In this document: positions 25,325 to 32,485 of the stretch, piece by piece
Numbering within the stretch: the first letter of the stretch is position 1
Layout: every line of letters begins with the position of its first letter
IMG/VR virus record: IMGVR_UViG_3300032083_003901
Span: 1 to 64,000 of that record
Source: a virus
Strand: one strand, 5' to 3'
Length of the DNA: 64,000 nt
Notes under the pieces: generated by a model
What the model saw: the letters and a program-made list of their open reading frames with translations, nothing else
What the model was told of the DNA's origin: nothing
Databases searched by the model: none
Made by a program: the position numbers and the translations under genes

Positions 25325-26398
25325 ATGCTAGAAAACAAACGCGTTCTTGTCGTTGGTACTGGAACAATTGGCGAGCCCCTAATTGGACTTTTATGCAGAT
25401 TGAAAGATGATTTTCAAATTGATGAAGTCATGTTTCACAAGCGAACTCCGTTGCTAGAAGATTCAACTAAAGTTGAGAGCCTGATAAAAGCCGGAGCTAA
25501 GTTGGTTACTGATTCAGACCGAGTTGCCGACTTTAATGAAATGGGTTTTGAAGTGTCCTATATTTGGGAAGACGCTCTAGATCGATCCAAAGTAGTGATT
25601 GACTGCACCCCAGCCGGCTTAGCCAACAAGGAACAGTTCTATAAAAACTATTCTGATAAACTTTTCGTTGCACAAGGTAGCGAAAAAGGCTTTGGAACTC
25701 CTTATGCGCTTGGTCTTACTGACAAAAAAGTGCCGGTAGATGGTAAAGGATATCTGCAAGTCGTGAGCTGCAATACGCACGCAATTGCACGTTTGCTGAC
25801 TGCTGTTACAGAAAATGATGCCCGCGACATCATGGACGGAGACTTTACTTGCATTCGCCGCTCAAATGATGTGAGTCAAGATAAAGGATTCACACCTTCG
25901 ACTTCTGTCGGTAAACATGGGGACGCATCTTTTGGAACCCATCACGCAAGAGATGTTAACGATCTTTTTGGATATCCAGGAAAGCTGCCTATCTTTTCTA
26001 GTGCGCTAAAGACCAACACACAGTACATGCATGCTGTTAGATTTAATATCACTTTGCCAGAGCATGTTAGCCGAGAAGAGGTGATTAAGCGATTTGAGAA
26101 AGACGAATTTGTCTGTACGTCTTACAAAACGTCGGCAAATCAAATATTCTCTTTCGGTAGAGATCACGGCTTTTACGGCAGAATTTATTCACAGTCAGTT
26201 GTGAGTTTGCCTTCCGTTGAAGTTTTCCATCCCGCTTCCTATACGACCCGGGTCGTTGGAGTCGCTTTCACTCCTCAAGATGGCAATTCCCTGATGTCTT
26301 CAGTTGCTGCTTGTTTGTATGGCATTCACGGCAAACCAGCAGTTGGAGAGACTTCGTATCTTAAGAAACTAAAAGATATGATGGTCAAAAACGTGTAA
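25325..26398 (+). CDS. Glyceraldehyde-3-phosphate dehydrogenase-like oxidoreductase (archaeal type)
   Basis: A 357-residue protein. The N-terminus has a Rossmann loop (RVLVVGTGTIGEPLIGLL). VVIDCTPAGLANKEQFYKNY, LFVAQGSEK and QVVSCNTHAIARLL follow; the CNT(H) motif with catalytic Cys near residue 148 and the order of motifs fit type II (archaeal) GAPDH. Further on, FGTHHARDVNDLFGYPG and NTQYMHAVRFNITL fit its catalytic domain. A good Shine-Dalgarno (AAGGAG) precedes the ATG at 25325. It is unusual in a phage. The real substrate could be another phosphorylated aldehyde. Confidence 0.7.
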   Translation: MLENKRVLVVGTGTIGEPLIGLLCRLKDDFQIDEVMFHKRTPLLEDSTKVESLIKAGAKLVTDSDRVADFNEMGFEVSYIWEDALDRSKVVIDCTPAGLANKEQFYKNYSDKLFVAQGSEKGFGTPYALGLTDKKVPVDGKGYLQVVSCNTHAIARLLTAVTENDARDIMDGDFTCIRRSNDVSQDKGFTPSTSVGKHGDASFGTHHARDVNDLFGYPGKLPIFSSALKTNTQYMHAVRFNITLPEHVSREEVIKRFEKDEFVCTSYKTSANQIFSFGRDHGFYGRIYSQSVVSLPSVEVFHPASYTTRVVGVAFTPQDGNSLMSSVAACLYGIHGKPAVGETSYLKKLKDMMVKNV

Positions 26399-26421
26399 GA
26401 AAATACACCACATGTTATAAT
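26393..26421 (+). promoter_or_regulatory. Promoter GTGTAA-N17-TATAAT
   Basis: GTGTAA (26393-26398) contains the stop codon of the previous gene; the spacer is exactly 17 nt with TG before the -10; TATAAT is at 26416-26421. AGGAGGT and ATG (26446) follow. One of six matching sites in the window. Confidence 0.72.
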
Positions 26422-26445
26422 GTCTCTAGATATAGGAGGTATTTC

Positions 26446-26871
26446 ATGTGGTGTCCGCCAAAATCTCCCCACAGTTTATTGCAAGAATCCTTGTGGCCGG
26501 ATGAATGGAAGATCTTGATGTCTTGTTTGATGTTAAATCAAACTACGAGAAAACAGGTTGATAAAGTGGTCTGGCAATTTTTTGATAAATGGCCAGATCC
26601 TCAATCTTTCTTGAAATCAAAACATGAAGATGTTTCTGATCTTCTAAGACCATTAGGGTTCTATAACCGCCGCCCTAAAGCTATGCGCCGTTTTACAGAA
26701 GAATACGTTCAAAAAGAATGGCTCGAGCCTATTGAGCTTCACGGCATTGGCAAATATGCGAATGATGCATGGCGAATTTTCTGCCGCGGAGATTGGAAAG
26801 CAGTAGATCCTCAAGATCACGCTTTGAACAAGTATCACTCTTGGCTTTGGAACAGTAATGGCAAAAACTAA
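26446..26871 (+). CDS. HhH-GPD DNA glycosylase, MBD4/TDG-like
   Basis: A 141-residue protein closely following the catalytic domain of MBD4-type thymine-mismatch glycosylases: EWKILMSCLMLNQTT, LLRPLGFYNRRPKAM, the helix-hairpin-helix ELHGIGKYANDAWRIFC, and then WKAVDPQDHALNKYHSWLW, whose Asp (near residue 121) is the expected catalytic residue. It lacks any methyl-CpG-binding domain and any Fe-S cluster cysteines. MBD4 removes T, U or 5-hydroxymethyluracil opposite G. It is placed behind its own strong promoter and directly before topoisomerase. The substrate here is inferred, not shown. Confidence 0.82.
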   Translation: MWCPPKSPHSLLQESLWPDEWKILMSCLMLNQTTRKQVDKVVWQFFDKWPDPQSFLKSKHEDVSDLLRPLGFYNRRPKAMRRFTEEYVQKEWLEPIELHGIGKYANDAWRIFCRGDWKAVDPQDHALNKYHSWLWNSNGKN

Positions 26872-28714
26872 GAAAACTATTGAAGAGCGGTATAAAAAGC
26901 TAGATGACATAAGTCATTGTTTAAAACGTCCGGGAATGTACATAGGGTCGACCAAGACTCGAGAAGATGAAATGCATCTTCTGGATGAAGATACCGGTAA
27001 ATTTGTTGTTCAAAACGTCAAGCACAACCCGGGATTTCTCAAGCTCTTTGATGAGATTATTTCCAATGCAGCTGACGAACATCGGCGCCATGGTAAACTC
27101 AATAGAATCGATGTGACTGCTGACATCGATACTGGCAGAATTACCATTCGAGACAACGGCGGCATACCAGTTGTGAAGCATACTGAGCACAACGAATGGG
27201 TGCCAGAGATGATTTTTTCTAATCTCAAGGCCGGCTCGAATTTTGACGATTCAGAAGATCGAATTGTTGCAGGCACAAATGGTGTCGGAGCCACACTTAC
27301 CAACATTTTCTCAGTTGAGTTTTCGATCAATACTTGTGATGGCAAAAAAGAGTTTTTGCAAGTATTTCGCAATAACATGCGAGACCGCGACGAGCCTAAA
27401 GTAAAAAGAAAAAAAGGAGCTCAAGGATTTACTGAGATAAGCTATCTGCCTGACTATAGTCAGTTTGGGCTTACCGGATTGGATGCAGATCATGTTCAGA
27501 TGATGCGAAAGCGTTGCATTGATATAACGGCATGCAATCCTATGCTGAAGATCTATTTCAATGGCAAGAGATTCAGCTATCCTTCATTTTCTGCTTACTG
27601 TCGACTTTACGTCGACGATGTTATTTTTGAAGGCTCTGAAAGGTGGCGCATTGCAGTAGGCACATCTAATGGCAGCTTACAACATGCTTCTTTTGTCAAT
27701 GGCGTGGCAACTTCTGACGGCGGTACACACGTAGATTATGTGGCAAATCAAATTGTCAATGCCGTGCGAACCAGGCTAAAGAAGAAACACAAGATTGATC
27801 TGCGGCCATCAGAAATCAAGAATCACATGTTTGTATTTGTGAGTGCTGACATTGTCAATTCTTCGTTTTCATCTCAGACGAAAGAAAAACTCATAACTGA
27901 CGTCAGAGATTTTGGCTCGAAACATGACTTGAGTGATAAGTTTCTGAAATCCGTCTGTGAATCTGAGATGATTCAAAGAATTCTTGATTGGGCGCAACAG
28001 AAGAAAAAAGCAGATGAACGCAAGGCTTTGCGTCAACTCAACAAAAAACTGGACAAAGAAAAAGTCCTGAAGCTCATCGATGCAAAAGGCAGAAAAAGGG
28101 AAAATTGCAGTCTGGCTCTATTCGAGGGTGACTCTGCTTCTAGTGCTTTTAGAAAGTATCGAGACCCAATGACCCAAGGAGCTTTTCCGCTTCGAGGCAA
28201 ATTTCTAAACGTTGCAGGCCTAAAGCCTACAAAAGTTGTGCAAAACAAAGAAGTCCAATCTCTATTGAATGCAATTGGTCTGAGGTTGGGAGAAGAGCCA
28301 AAAGATTTGAGATATGGCAAAATCCTAATTTACTCTGACGCAGATCCTGATGGAGATTCCATTGCTGGATTGCTGGTCAACTTCTTTGGTCGATATTGGC
28401 CAGAGCTTCTAGAAGAGAAAATGCTGTATCGAGTCATGACTCCGCTAGTCGTTGCATCCAAGAACAAAGATCGGAAAATGTTCTATACGAACGAAGAATT
28501 TGAAAAATGGTCAAATTCAAAATCTTCTAAAGGATGGGATGTCTCTTACAAAAAAGGTCTTGCAGCTCTAGAAGATCCGGAATACAAAGACATAATCAGA
28601 GATCCAAAGATGTTTGCCTTAGTGCCAGGAGACGATTTGGAGCAATCACTAGAAGATTGGTTTGGAAGCAATGCTGACGTTCGTAAGAAAAAGATGCTAG
28701 GAGAGCAAGGATGA
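26858..28714 (+). CDS. DNA topoisomerase II large subunit (GyrB/T4 gp39-60-like)
   Basis: A 618-residue ATPase plus TOPRIM subunit in one chain (in T4 these are split into gp39 and gp60). The GHKL ATPase has LFDEIISNAADEH, ITIRDNGGIPV and GTNGVGATLTNIFS. The transducer is followed by TOPRIM with LALFEGDSASSAF (about residue 420) and YSDADPDGDSIAGLL (about residue 490). It works with the next gene as a type II topoisomerase relieving supercoils at phage forks. The start overlaps the glycosylase gene. Confidence 0.92.
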   Translation: MAKTKKTIEERYKKLDDISHCLKRPGMYIGSTKTREDEMHLLDEDTGKFVVQNVKHNPGFLKLFDEIISNAADEHRRHGKLNRIDVTADIDTGRITIRDNGGIPVVKHTEHNEWVPEMIFSNLKAGSNFDDSEDRIVAGTNGVGATLTNIFSVEFSINTCDGKKEFLQVFRNNMRDRDEPKVKRKKGAQGFTEISYLPDYSQFGLTGLDADHVQMMRKRCIDITACNPMLKIYFNGKRFSYPSFSAYCRLYVDDVIFEGSERWRIAVGTSNGSLQHASFVNGVATSDGGTHVDYVANQIVNAVRTRLKKKHKIDLRPSEIKNHMFVFVSADIVNSSFSSQTKEKLITDVRDFGSKHDLSDKFLKSVCESEMIQRILDWAQQKKKADERKALRQLNKKLDKEKVLKLIDAKGRKRENCSLALFEGDSASSAFRKYRDPMTQGAFPLRGKFLNVAGLKPTKVVQNKEVQSLLNAIGLRLGEEPKDLRYGKILIYSDADPDGDSIAGLLVNFFGRYWPELLEEKMLYRVMTPLVVASKNKDRKMFYTNEEFEKWSNSKSSKGWDVSYKKGLAALEDPEYKDIIRDPKMFALVPGDDLEQSLEDWFGSNADVRKKKMLGEQG

Positions 28715-30060
28715 GCAATATTTCTGAGCGCACAGTAAGCAATTTTTTCGACAACGAACTTCGAAGCTATGCGCTTTATACTGTTGAAAATCGTGCTATT
28801 CCGTCGTTGATTGATGGATTCAAGCCATCACAAAGAAAAATTGCACATACTGCGAACCAAGTATGGAAGACTGGCAAGGAAAAGCCGATGAAAGTTTTCC
28901 AACTCGGCGGCCTTGCGGCATCAATGACAATGTTTCACCATGGATCTTTAGATGCAACTATCATCGGCATGGCACAAGAATTCAAGAATTCCATGCCTAT
29001 CTTTCAAGGGATTGGTCAGTTTGGTTCCCTGAGGTCTCCTGAGGCTGGTGCTCCTCGTTATGTTGGCGTGAAGTTCAACGAAAATTTTCGGCTGTTGTAC
29101 AAAGATTTTGATCTAGTTGATGAGCAAGAAGAAGAGGGCGAAAAGATCGAGCCTAAGTTCTTTTTGCCAATTATCCCAACTGTTCTACTCAACGGAGGCA
29201 GCGGGATCGCAGTTGGCTTTGCAACAAACATTCTAAACAGACATCCGGCTGATTTGATAGAAGCATGCCTTTCGGTTCTAAAAGGCAAAAAGTGTCCGGA
29301 AGTCAAGCCATGGATCAATGGATTTAGCGGCAGTTTTTCTAGAGTCCCAGATGCTCCTAAGTCTTGGGTCATCAGCGGCAGCTATAAAGTCAAAAATACT
29401 ACAACTGTTGAAATAACAGAAATACCTCCTAGCTATACGTACGAAAAATATGAAGCTCATCTCGAGAGTCTGATTCAAAAAGGAACTCTAGTTTCTTACG
29501 ACGATCACTCGGCAGAAACACCTCACTATGTTCTGAAGTTTAGAAGAGCTGTTCTTTCTCAGTTGACGAAAAAAAATAAGCTGCAAACTTTGTTGAAAAT
29601 GCAAGAACGCGTTGGAGAAAACTACACAACGCTTGACGAAAACGGTGCTCTGAAGATCTTTGAAGCCCCGGAAGAAATGGTGGAATATTTTGTCAACTTT
29701 AGACTAGAATACTACGGTCTTAGAAAAGAGCGAACAATTCAGAGGTTAGAACGCGATTTGACTATTTCTTCCAATAAAAGAAGATTTATTGAAGAGATTC
29801 TTGCTGGACGACTGAAGATCAACAATCGCCCTAAAAAAGATATTGAAGTTGATCTCGAAAAAATGCAGTTTGACAAAGAAGACAGTAGCTACAACTACTT
29901 GCTCAATATGGCAATTCACTCTCTCACGAAAGAACGAGCTGAGGAACTTTTTTCTCTGTATCAAAAGAAAGTTGCAGAATTAGAGAAAGCCAAAAAGACA
30001 ACTCCGAATCAAATGTACGAAACTGATCTCAAAGTGCTCTTGAAGAGGGTTAGAAATTGA
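28711..30060 (+). CDS. DNA topoisomerase II medium subunit (GyrA/T4 gp52-like)
   Basis: A 449-residue cleavage subunit, the size of T4 gp52 (442). It starts with the conserved AIPSLIDGFKPSQRKI; the catalytic Tyr is in GAPRYVGVKF (about residue 117); GGSGIAVGFATNILNRHP is typical. The gyrase C-terminal wrapping domain is absent, so it is a topoisomerase, not a supercoiling gyrase. The start overlaps the large-subunit stop (ATGA). Confidence 0.92.
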   Translation: MSNISERTVSNFFDNELRSYALYTVENRAIPSLIDGFKPSQRKIAHTANQVWKTGKEKPMKVFQLGGLAASMTMFHHGSLDATIIGMAQEFKNSMPIFQGIGQFGSLRSPEAGAPRYVGVKFNENFRLLYKDFDLVDEQEEEGEKIEPKFFLPIIPTVLLNGGSGIAVGFATNILNRHPADLIEACLSVLKGKKCPEVKPWINGFSGSFSRVPDAPKSWVISGSYKVKNTTTVEITEIPPSYTYEKYEAHLESLIQKGTLVSYDDHSAETPHYVLKFRRAVLSQLTKKNKLQTLLKMQERVGENYTTLDENGALKIFEAPEEMVEYFVNFRLEYYGLRKERTIQRLERDLTISSNKRRFIEEILAGRLKINNRPKKDIEVDLEKMQFDKEDSSYNYLLNMAIHSLTKERAEELFSLYQKKVAELEKAKKTTPNQMYETDLKVLLKRVRN

Positions 30061-30650
30061 AAAAGTATTCTTACAACGATTACCAAGCCATTACTCGAGA
30101 AACGACTGGCTGCGATGATCTGACAGTTTTAGCTCTAGGCCTAATAGGCGAGACTATTGAATTTTTAGATGCCGTAGATAAAATTTACGACGGATCTTCT
30201 GGTCTTTGTTTGCTAGATGCAGCAGAGAATGCTTTGAAAGAATCTGGAGACGTACTTTGGTACGCAGCTAGAATTATGGATGTTCTCGAAATCAAGTTTG
30301 GAGATTGGGAAAGATATTCTGCCGGAACTGCCGATAATTGCTTGGATCCTTGCCACACAAATTTCCATAAGAAGTTCCGCATGGCAAAAAACGCCGCAGA
30401 AGTCAGCGAGCACATAAAAAAAGTTTTTGGCCATGGCCATGATCTAGACAAGAATCGAGTCTGCAATCACGTTTCTGATATTATTCGAGACATTCTTCAC
30501 ATTTTGAAAAACATCTATGGAGATTGCAGTCCAAAAAGAGACAATCCGCTCATGGTTTCAATGTTAGCGAATGTAGAAAAGCTTCGAAAAAGATATCCTA
30601 ACGGGTTTGAAATTGAGCGAAGTAAAAATCGTCAGCCTGATGACGTGTAA
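30057..30650 (+). CDS. MazG-like nucleotide pyrophosphohydrolase
   Basis: A 197-residue all-alpha protein. LGLIGETIEFLDAVDK and ALKESGDVLWYAARIMD form the ExxE...ExxD metal site of MazG/dUTPase-2-like enzymes, and the C-terminal KRYPNGFE is common in phage members. Between them about 100 residues are inserted or form a second, degenerate half. The start is TTG overlapping the topoisomerase stop. Likely roles are dNTP pool cleansing or (p)ppGpp modulation; the substrate is not visible in the sequence. Confidence 0.72.
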   Translation: MKKYSYNDYQAITRETTGCDDLTVLALGLIGETIEFLDAVDKIYDGSSGLCLLDAAENALKESGDVLWYAARIMDVLEIKFGDWERYSAGTADNCLDPCHTNFHKKFRMAKNAAEVSEHIKKVFGHGHDLDKNRVCNHVSDIIRDILHILKNIYGDCSPKRDNPLMVSMLANVEKLRKRYPNGFEIERSKNRQPDDV

Positions 30651-30673
30651 GTTTTCATAAATCTTGATATAAT
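30645..30673 (+). promoter_or_regulatory. Promoter GTGTAA-N17-TATAAT
   Basis: GTGTAA (30645-30650) contains the mazG-like stop codon, the spacer is 17 nt, and TATAAT is at 30668-30673. It serves the 30705-36076 genes. Confidence 0.7.
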
Positions 30674-30704
30674 AAACTTCCGATGACGTAAGGGGTACGT
30701 AAAA

Positions 30705-31091
30705 TTGAATAAAGCAAAAGAGTTTTTGAGATCTTGGCTTTCTAAAAGAGAGCCTTTGTTTTTTGAGCACAGTTCGGTAACAAAATTGTTTTCTAAACTG
30801 TACGGTTTTGAAGTCAATGCGATCAACATATGGTTTCTTGTCTTTGGAAAAGCGGAGATTAGTGATTCTACTCGACGGCACGAAAAGACGCACTACATCC
30901 AACAGTGGGAGATGCTGTTTGTTGGCCAGTGGATTGCTTATGCTTACTATTATTTCAAAGGCTGGATCTTGAAAAAAGATCGCAAGCAAGCCTACCGCGA
31001 CAATCCTTTCGAGCGCGAGGCTCGAGCTTTTGGCGCCGAAGAAGAGAAGTTTGAAACGCGTCGCTTTTGGAACTGGCGCTTTTACCGATAG
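30705..31091 (+). CDS. Putative zinc metallopeptidase-like protein (HEKTH)
   Basis: A 128-residue protein with a TTG start after AAGGGG. RRHEKTHYIQQWEMLF holds an HExxH zinc motif inside a helix; it is followed by a hydrophobic aromatic helix (GQWIAYAYYYFKGWIL) and AYRDNPFEREARAFG, whose Glu could be the third ligand. This combination occurs in small phage and bacterial predicted peptidases. The hydrophobic helix could touch the membrane. Activity and substrate are unknown. The gene is first after a strong promoter. Confidence 0.6.
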   Translation: MNKAKEFLRSWLSKREPLFFEHSSVTKLFSKLYGFEVNAINIWFLVFGKAEISDSTRRHEKTHYIQQWEMLFVGQWIAYAYYYFKGWILKKDRKQAYRDNPFEREARAFGAEEEKFETRRFWNWRFYR

Positions 31092-31178
31092 CAACAAAGA
31101 TGGCCATAACGCCACAGAATGAACTTTCTTTTATCTGGCAATACAATACTAATGTTTGACTGAAGCTAGGAGAAAACA

Positions 31179-31979
31179 TTGCCCGAAGGCGCAGAATGCA
31201 GAATCATTAGTGAGGGTTTGGCAAAGAAAGTAGGAACCCGAATTTGCACGAGCATCGTCCCGGTTTCGGGTCGATACACTAAAAATCCTCTTCCTGGCCT
31301 GGAACTTTTCGAGCCAACTCGAGTTGTTGGAGTTGGCGTCAAAGGAAAGTTGATTTTTTGGATTCTTGAAAATGAGACTTTCCTTTTGAATACGCTTGGC
31401 ATGTCAGGCACTTGGACCAAAGATCCGGATCACAGTCACGTTAGAGTTAGATTTGATTTCAGCACTGGAGACCCAGTATTTTTTGTAGATGCTAGAAACT
31501 TTGGCACGATGAAAGTCATCAAAGGCAAAAAAACTTTTATTGATAAGCTGAATAGTCTAGGTCCTGATTTGTTGAATGAAGACGTGTCAAACGAAAGATT
31601 CGTTGAAGCTTTGGACAAAAAACCTCATTGGACTGTTGCTAAAGCAATTATGAACCAGTCTGTTGTTTGCGGCGTTGGAAATTACGTCAAAGCAGAGGCA
31701 CTCTACAGAGCTGAAATTTCACCTCATAGATTGGTTGGATCTCTTTCGACAGAAGAGCTAAAAGCACTTAACGTGTGCTGCCAGATTGTCTTGCGTCAAG
31801 CTTACAACGGACGCGGAGCGTCAATTCGAACTTATAGAGATTCTGATGGCAATGTTGGAGAAGCGACACTCCAATTTATGGTTTACGGCAAAAGCCACGA
31901 TCCAAAAGGAAATGAAGTGGTTCGAGAAAAAACAGACGATGGTAGAACCACACATTGGGTACCTGCTGTTCAAAAATGA
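31179..31979 (+). CDS. mutM: Formamidopyrimidine-DNA glycosylase-like (Fpg/Nei family), zinc-less
   Basis: A 266-residue protein. A TTG start after AGGAGA gives M-P-E-G, placing the catalytic Pro2 and Glu3 exactly. LNTLGMSGTWTK (Lys of the family), the H2TH region CGVGNYVKAEALYRAEISPH and the end MVYGKSHDP fit Fpg/Nei. In the C-terminal finger, all four zinc cysteines of bacterial Fpg are missing, although the surrounding residues (GRTTHWVPAVQ) are kept, so this is a zinc-less finger like those of plant Fpg and NEIL1. It excises oxidised bases. The gene lies among other repair genes. Confidence 0.85.
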   Translation: MPEGAECRIISEGLAKKVGTRICTSIVPVSGRYTKNPLPGLELFEPTRVVGVGVKGKLIFWILENETFLLNTLGMSGTWTKDPDHSHVRVRFDFSTGDPVFFVDARNFGTMKVIKGKKTFIDKLNSLGPDLLNEDVSNERFVEALDKKPHWTVAKAIMNQSVVCGVGNYVKAEALYRAEISPHRLVGSLSTEELKALNVCCQIVLRQAYNGRGASIRTYRDSDGNVGEATLQFMVYGKSHDPKGNEVVREKTDDGRTTHWVPAVQK

Positions 31980-32034
31980 ACAGTCATCTCTTGCGAGATA
32001 AAATATTATTTGAATTTCAAAAAGGAGTATTATA

Positions 32035-32238
32035 ATGCGTTTGTCTGACAATTCTATTTCACAACTAGTTCGAGTTCTTCAACTTGCAATGCTTTCTGGC
32101 ACAGATATTACCGACAACATGAGAATGATGCGCTTTGTAGCCGAAGACGATCAGATCGATCTAGATCCTGATTATCTAGAAAGCTTCAATGCCAACTTGT
32201 TGGCAATGGAGCAAGAGCTAGAAAACACTCAGCAGTAG
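32035..32238 (+). CDS. Small hypothetical phage protein
   Basis: A 67-residue acidic protein with AAGGAG before the ATG. It appears helical (SISQLVRVLQLAMLSGTDIT, then DPDYLESFNANLLAMEQELE). No recognised domain. It sits between fpg and dnaE in a + strand operon and is probably co-transcribed with them. Confidence 0.65.
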   Translation: MRLSDNSISQLVRVLQLAMLSGTDITDNMRMMRFVAEDDQIDLDPDYLESFNANLLAMEQELENTQQ

Positions 32239-32240
32239 CC

Positions 32241-32471
32241 ATGGCGCTAAGTCCAGAAGTTGCTGAAATAATTCAAGAAGCAGTCAAAGTTGGCGGCAAG
32301 GCTCTAGAAGGAAAATTGCCGCCTAAACCTTATCTCAAAAAAAGAAACCCATATGCTCACTTATACGAGAGAATCAAAGCTCGCATGGGCCGTTCTTACA
32401 AAGACTGCGAAGACTGGGAAGCAATTGAAATACTCAGGCTCATTGAGTACTATGCAAACAATCCCTGCTGA
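32241..32471 (+). CDS. Small hypothetical phage protein (NPYAHLYERIK family)
   Basis: A 76-residue protein starting 3 nt after the previous stop. The second half (NPYAHLYERIKARMGRSYKD, then CEDWEAIEILRLIEYYANNPC) resembles a short conserved protein of large phages near replication genes. There are two cysteines but no finger. It lies directly upstream of dnaE. Function unknown. Confidence 0.65.
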   Translation: MALSPEVAEIIQEAVKVGGKALEGKLPPKPYLKKRNPYAHLYERIKARMGRSYKDCEDWEAIEILRLIEYYANNPC

Positions 32472-32485
32472 TCTAAGAGGAAAAA

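Noticed and set aside
31101-31160. Short + strand ORF of about 20 codons between peptidase-like gene and fpg
   Set aside because: No Shine-Dalgarno, no recognisable features, and length within chance expectation.
32015-32037. TATAAT overlapping the ATG at 32035 as a promoter
   Set aside because: The only upstream -35-like box (TTGAAT) is 15 nt away and the -10 would overlap the start; the AAGGAG before ATG implies a leadered message.
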